A stretch of DNA of 64,000 nucleotides from Mycobacterium mantenii (GTDB taxonomy: Bacteria; Actinomycetota; Actinomycetes; Mycobacteriales; Mycobacteriaceae), in the NCBI RefSeq assembly GCF_010731775.1, contig NZ_AP022590.1:1860001-1924000 (forward strand), in the 5' to 3' direction. Within the stretch, counting starts at the first letter, position 1. Each line of letters opens with the position of its first letter. The notes under the pieces are model-generated. The model was not told where the DNA came from and did not search any database. It saw only the letters and a list, made by a program, of their open reading frames with translations. The position numbers were made by a program, and so were the translations under genes. This document shows, piece by piece, positions 63,740 through 64,000 of the stretch.

Positions 63740-64000
63740 ATGTCTGAGCATAACGTTTACGGTGCCAACTCGCCTGCACAGCCCGAAAAGCCGCGGACCA
63801 AGATCCGCACCCACCACCTGCAGAGGATGAAGGCCGAAGGCCACAAGTGGGCGATGCTCACGGCCTACGACTATTCGACCGCCCGCATTTTCGACGAGGC
63901 CGGCATCCCGGTCCTGCTGGTCGGCGACTCGGCGGCCAACGTGGTGTACGGCTACGACACCACGGTGCCCGTGTCGATCGACGAGTTGATTCCGCTGGTG
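63740..64000 (+). CDS. panB: 3-methyl-2-oxobutanoate hydroxymethyltransferase PanB, N-terminal part (3' end outside window)
   Basis: The first 87 codons of PanB, which converts alpha-ketoisovalerate to ketopantoate in pantothenate (CoA) synthesis. After a short variable N-terminus ([10 protein letters not shown]) come [40 protein letters not shown] and [20 protein letters not shown], with the metal-binding Asp-Ser of VGDS. The second of two consecutive ATGs (63740) is chosen by homology; AGGGA lies 6 bp before it. The remainder runs off the window. Confidence 0.95.
   Translation, partial: MSEHNVYGANSPAQPEKPRTKIRTHHLQRMKAEGHKWAMLTAYDYSTARIFDEAGIPVLLVGDSAANVVYGYDTTVPVSIDELIPLV

Overview
The window is chromosomal DNA of a high-GC actinobacterium, almost certainly a slow-growing Mycobacterium. 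Protein content and gene order match, as I recall them, the M. tuberculosis segment pknL (Rv2176) to panB (Rv2225). Diagnostic genes are mmpS3, pimB', mptC, hip1/caeA, fadD15, the qcrCAB-ctaE cytochrome bcc-aa3 cluster and a MIRU repeat. Species cannot be fixed by eye; an M. avium-complex-like genome is plausible. All comparisons with M. tuberculosis are from memory, not from a search. No rRNA, tRNA, CRISPR array, insertion sequence or prophage was seen.

Layout. 1-5.7 kb: end of pknL, aroG (shikimate entry), RNase AS, a membrane protein, the lipoarabinomannan mannosyltransferase mptC and a PlsC acyltransferase. 5.8-13.6 kb: a minus-strand block with an ArsA-like ATPase, two SRPBCC-type proteins, PimB', a membrane-anchored HExxH protein and an NlpC/P60 endopeptidase, interrupted by plus-strand fadD15. 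14-17 kb: a DnaQ/UvrC-like nuclease and trpD, converging with a 126-bp overlap. 17.2-25.4 kb: the respiratory supercomplex genes ctaE-qcrC-qcrA-qcrB (plus), then Rv2197c-like, mmpS3, ctaF and ctaC (minus). 25.6-32 kb: asnB, adenosine kinase, an A-type Fe-S carrier, glycerate kinase and two membrane proteins. 32-34.4 kb: cobU-cobT-cobS. 34.5-38.4 kb: ilvE, gcvT, pepB.

38.4-40.9 kb is an accessory patch: an FAD oxidoreductase, an SRPBCC protein and a small membrane protein. 40.9-48.8 kb: ephD, then the lipoate module dlaT, Rv2216-like, lipB and lipA, then a DUF4191-like membrane protein and an RDD protein. 49-58.5 kb is the glutamine synthetase region (glnA1, glnE, glnA2). It carries extra genes: a small membrane protein, a 13E12-family DUF222/HNH gene, and a thioesterase-LLM oxidoreductase pair translationally coupled to glnE. 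58.6-64 kb: a DUF732 secreted protein, a proline-rich protein, two Hip1/CaeA-type exported hydrolases, a decayed wax ester synthase/DGAT gene and the start of panB.

The most unusual signals lie between or at the edges of genes. They are a two-unit MIRU that forms a 35-codon ORF stitched by ATGA overlaps into qcrC and qcrA; a 56-bp minisatellite (3.4 copies) that contains the stop codon of the RDD gene; paired palindromes spaced exactly 30 bp apart in two intergenic gaps; nested inverted repeats between convergent genes; a DGAT pseudogene whose stop still overlaps the hip1 start; and several TANNNT-N7-start arrangements that predict leaderless mRNAs.
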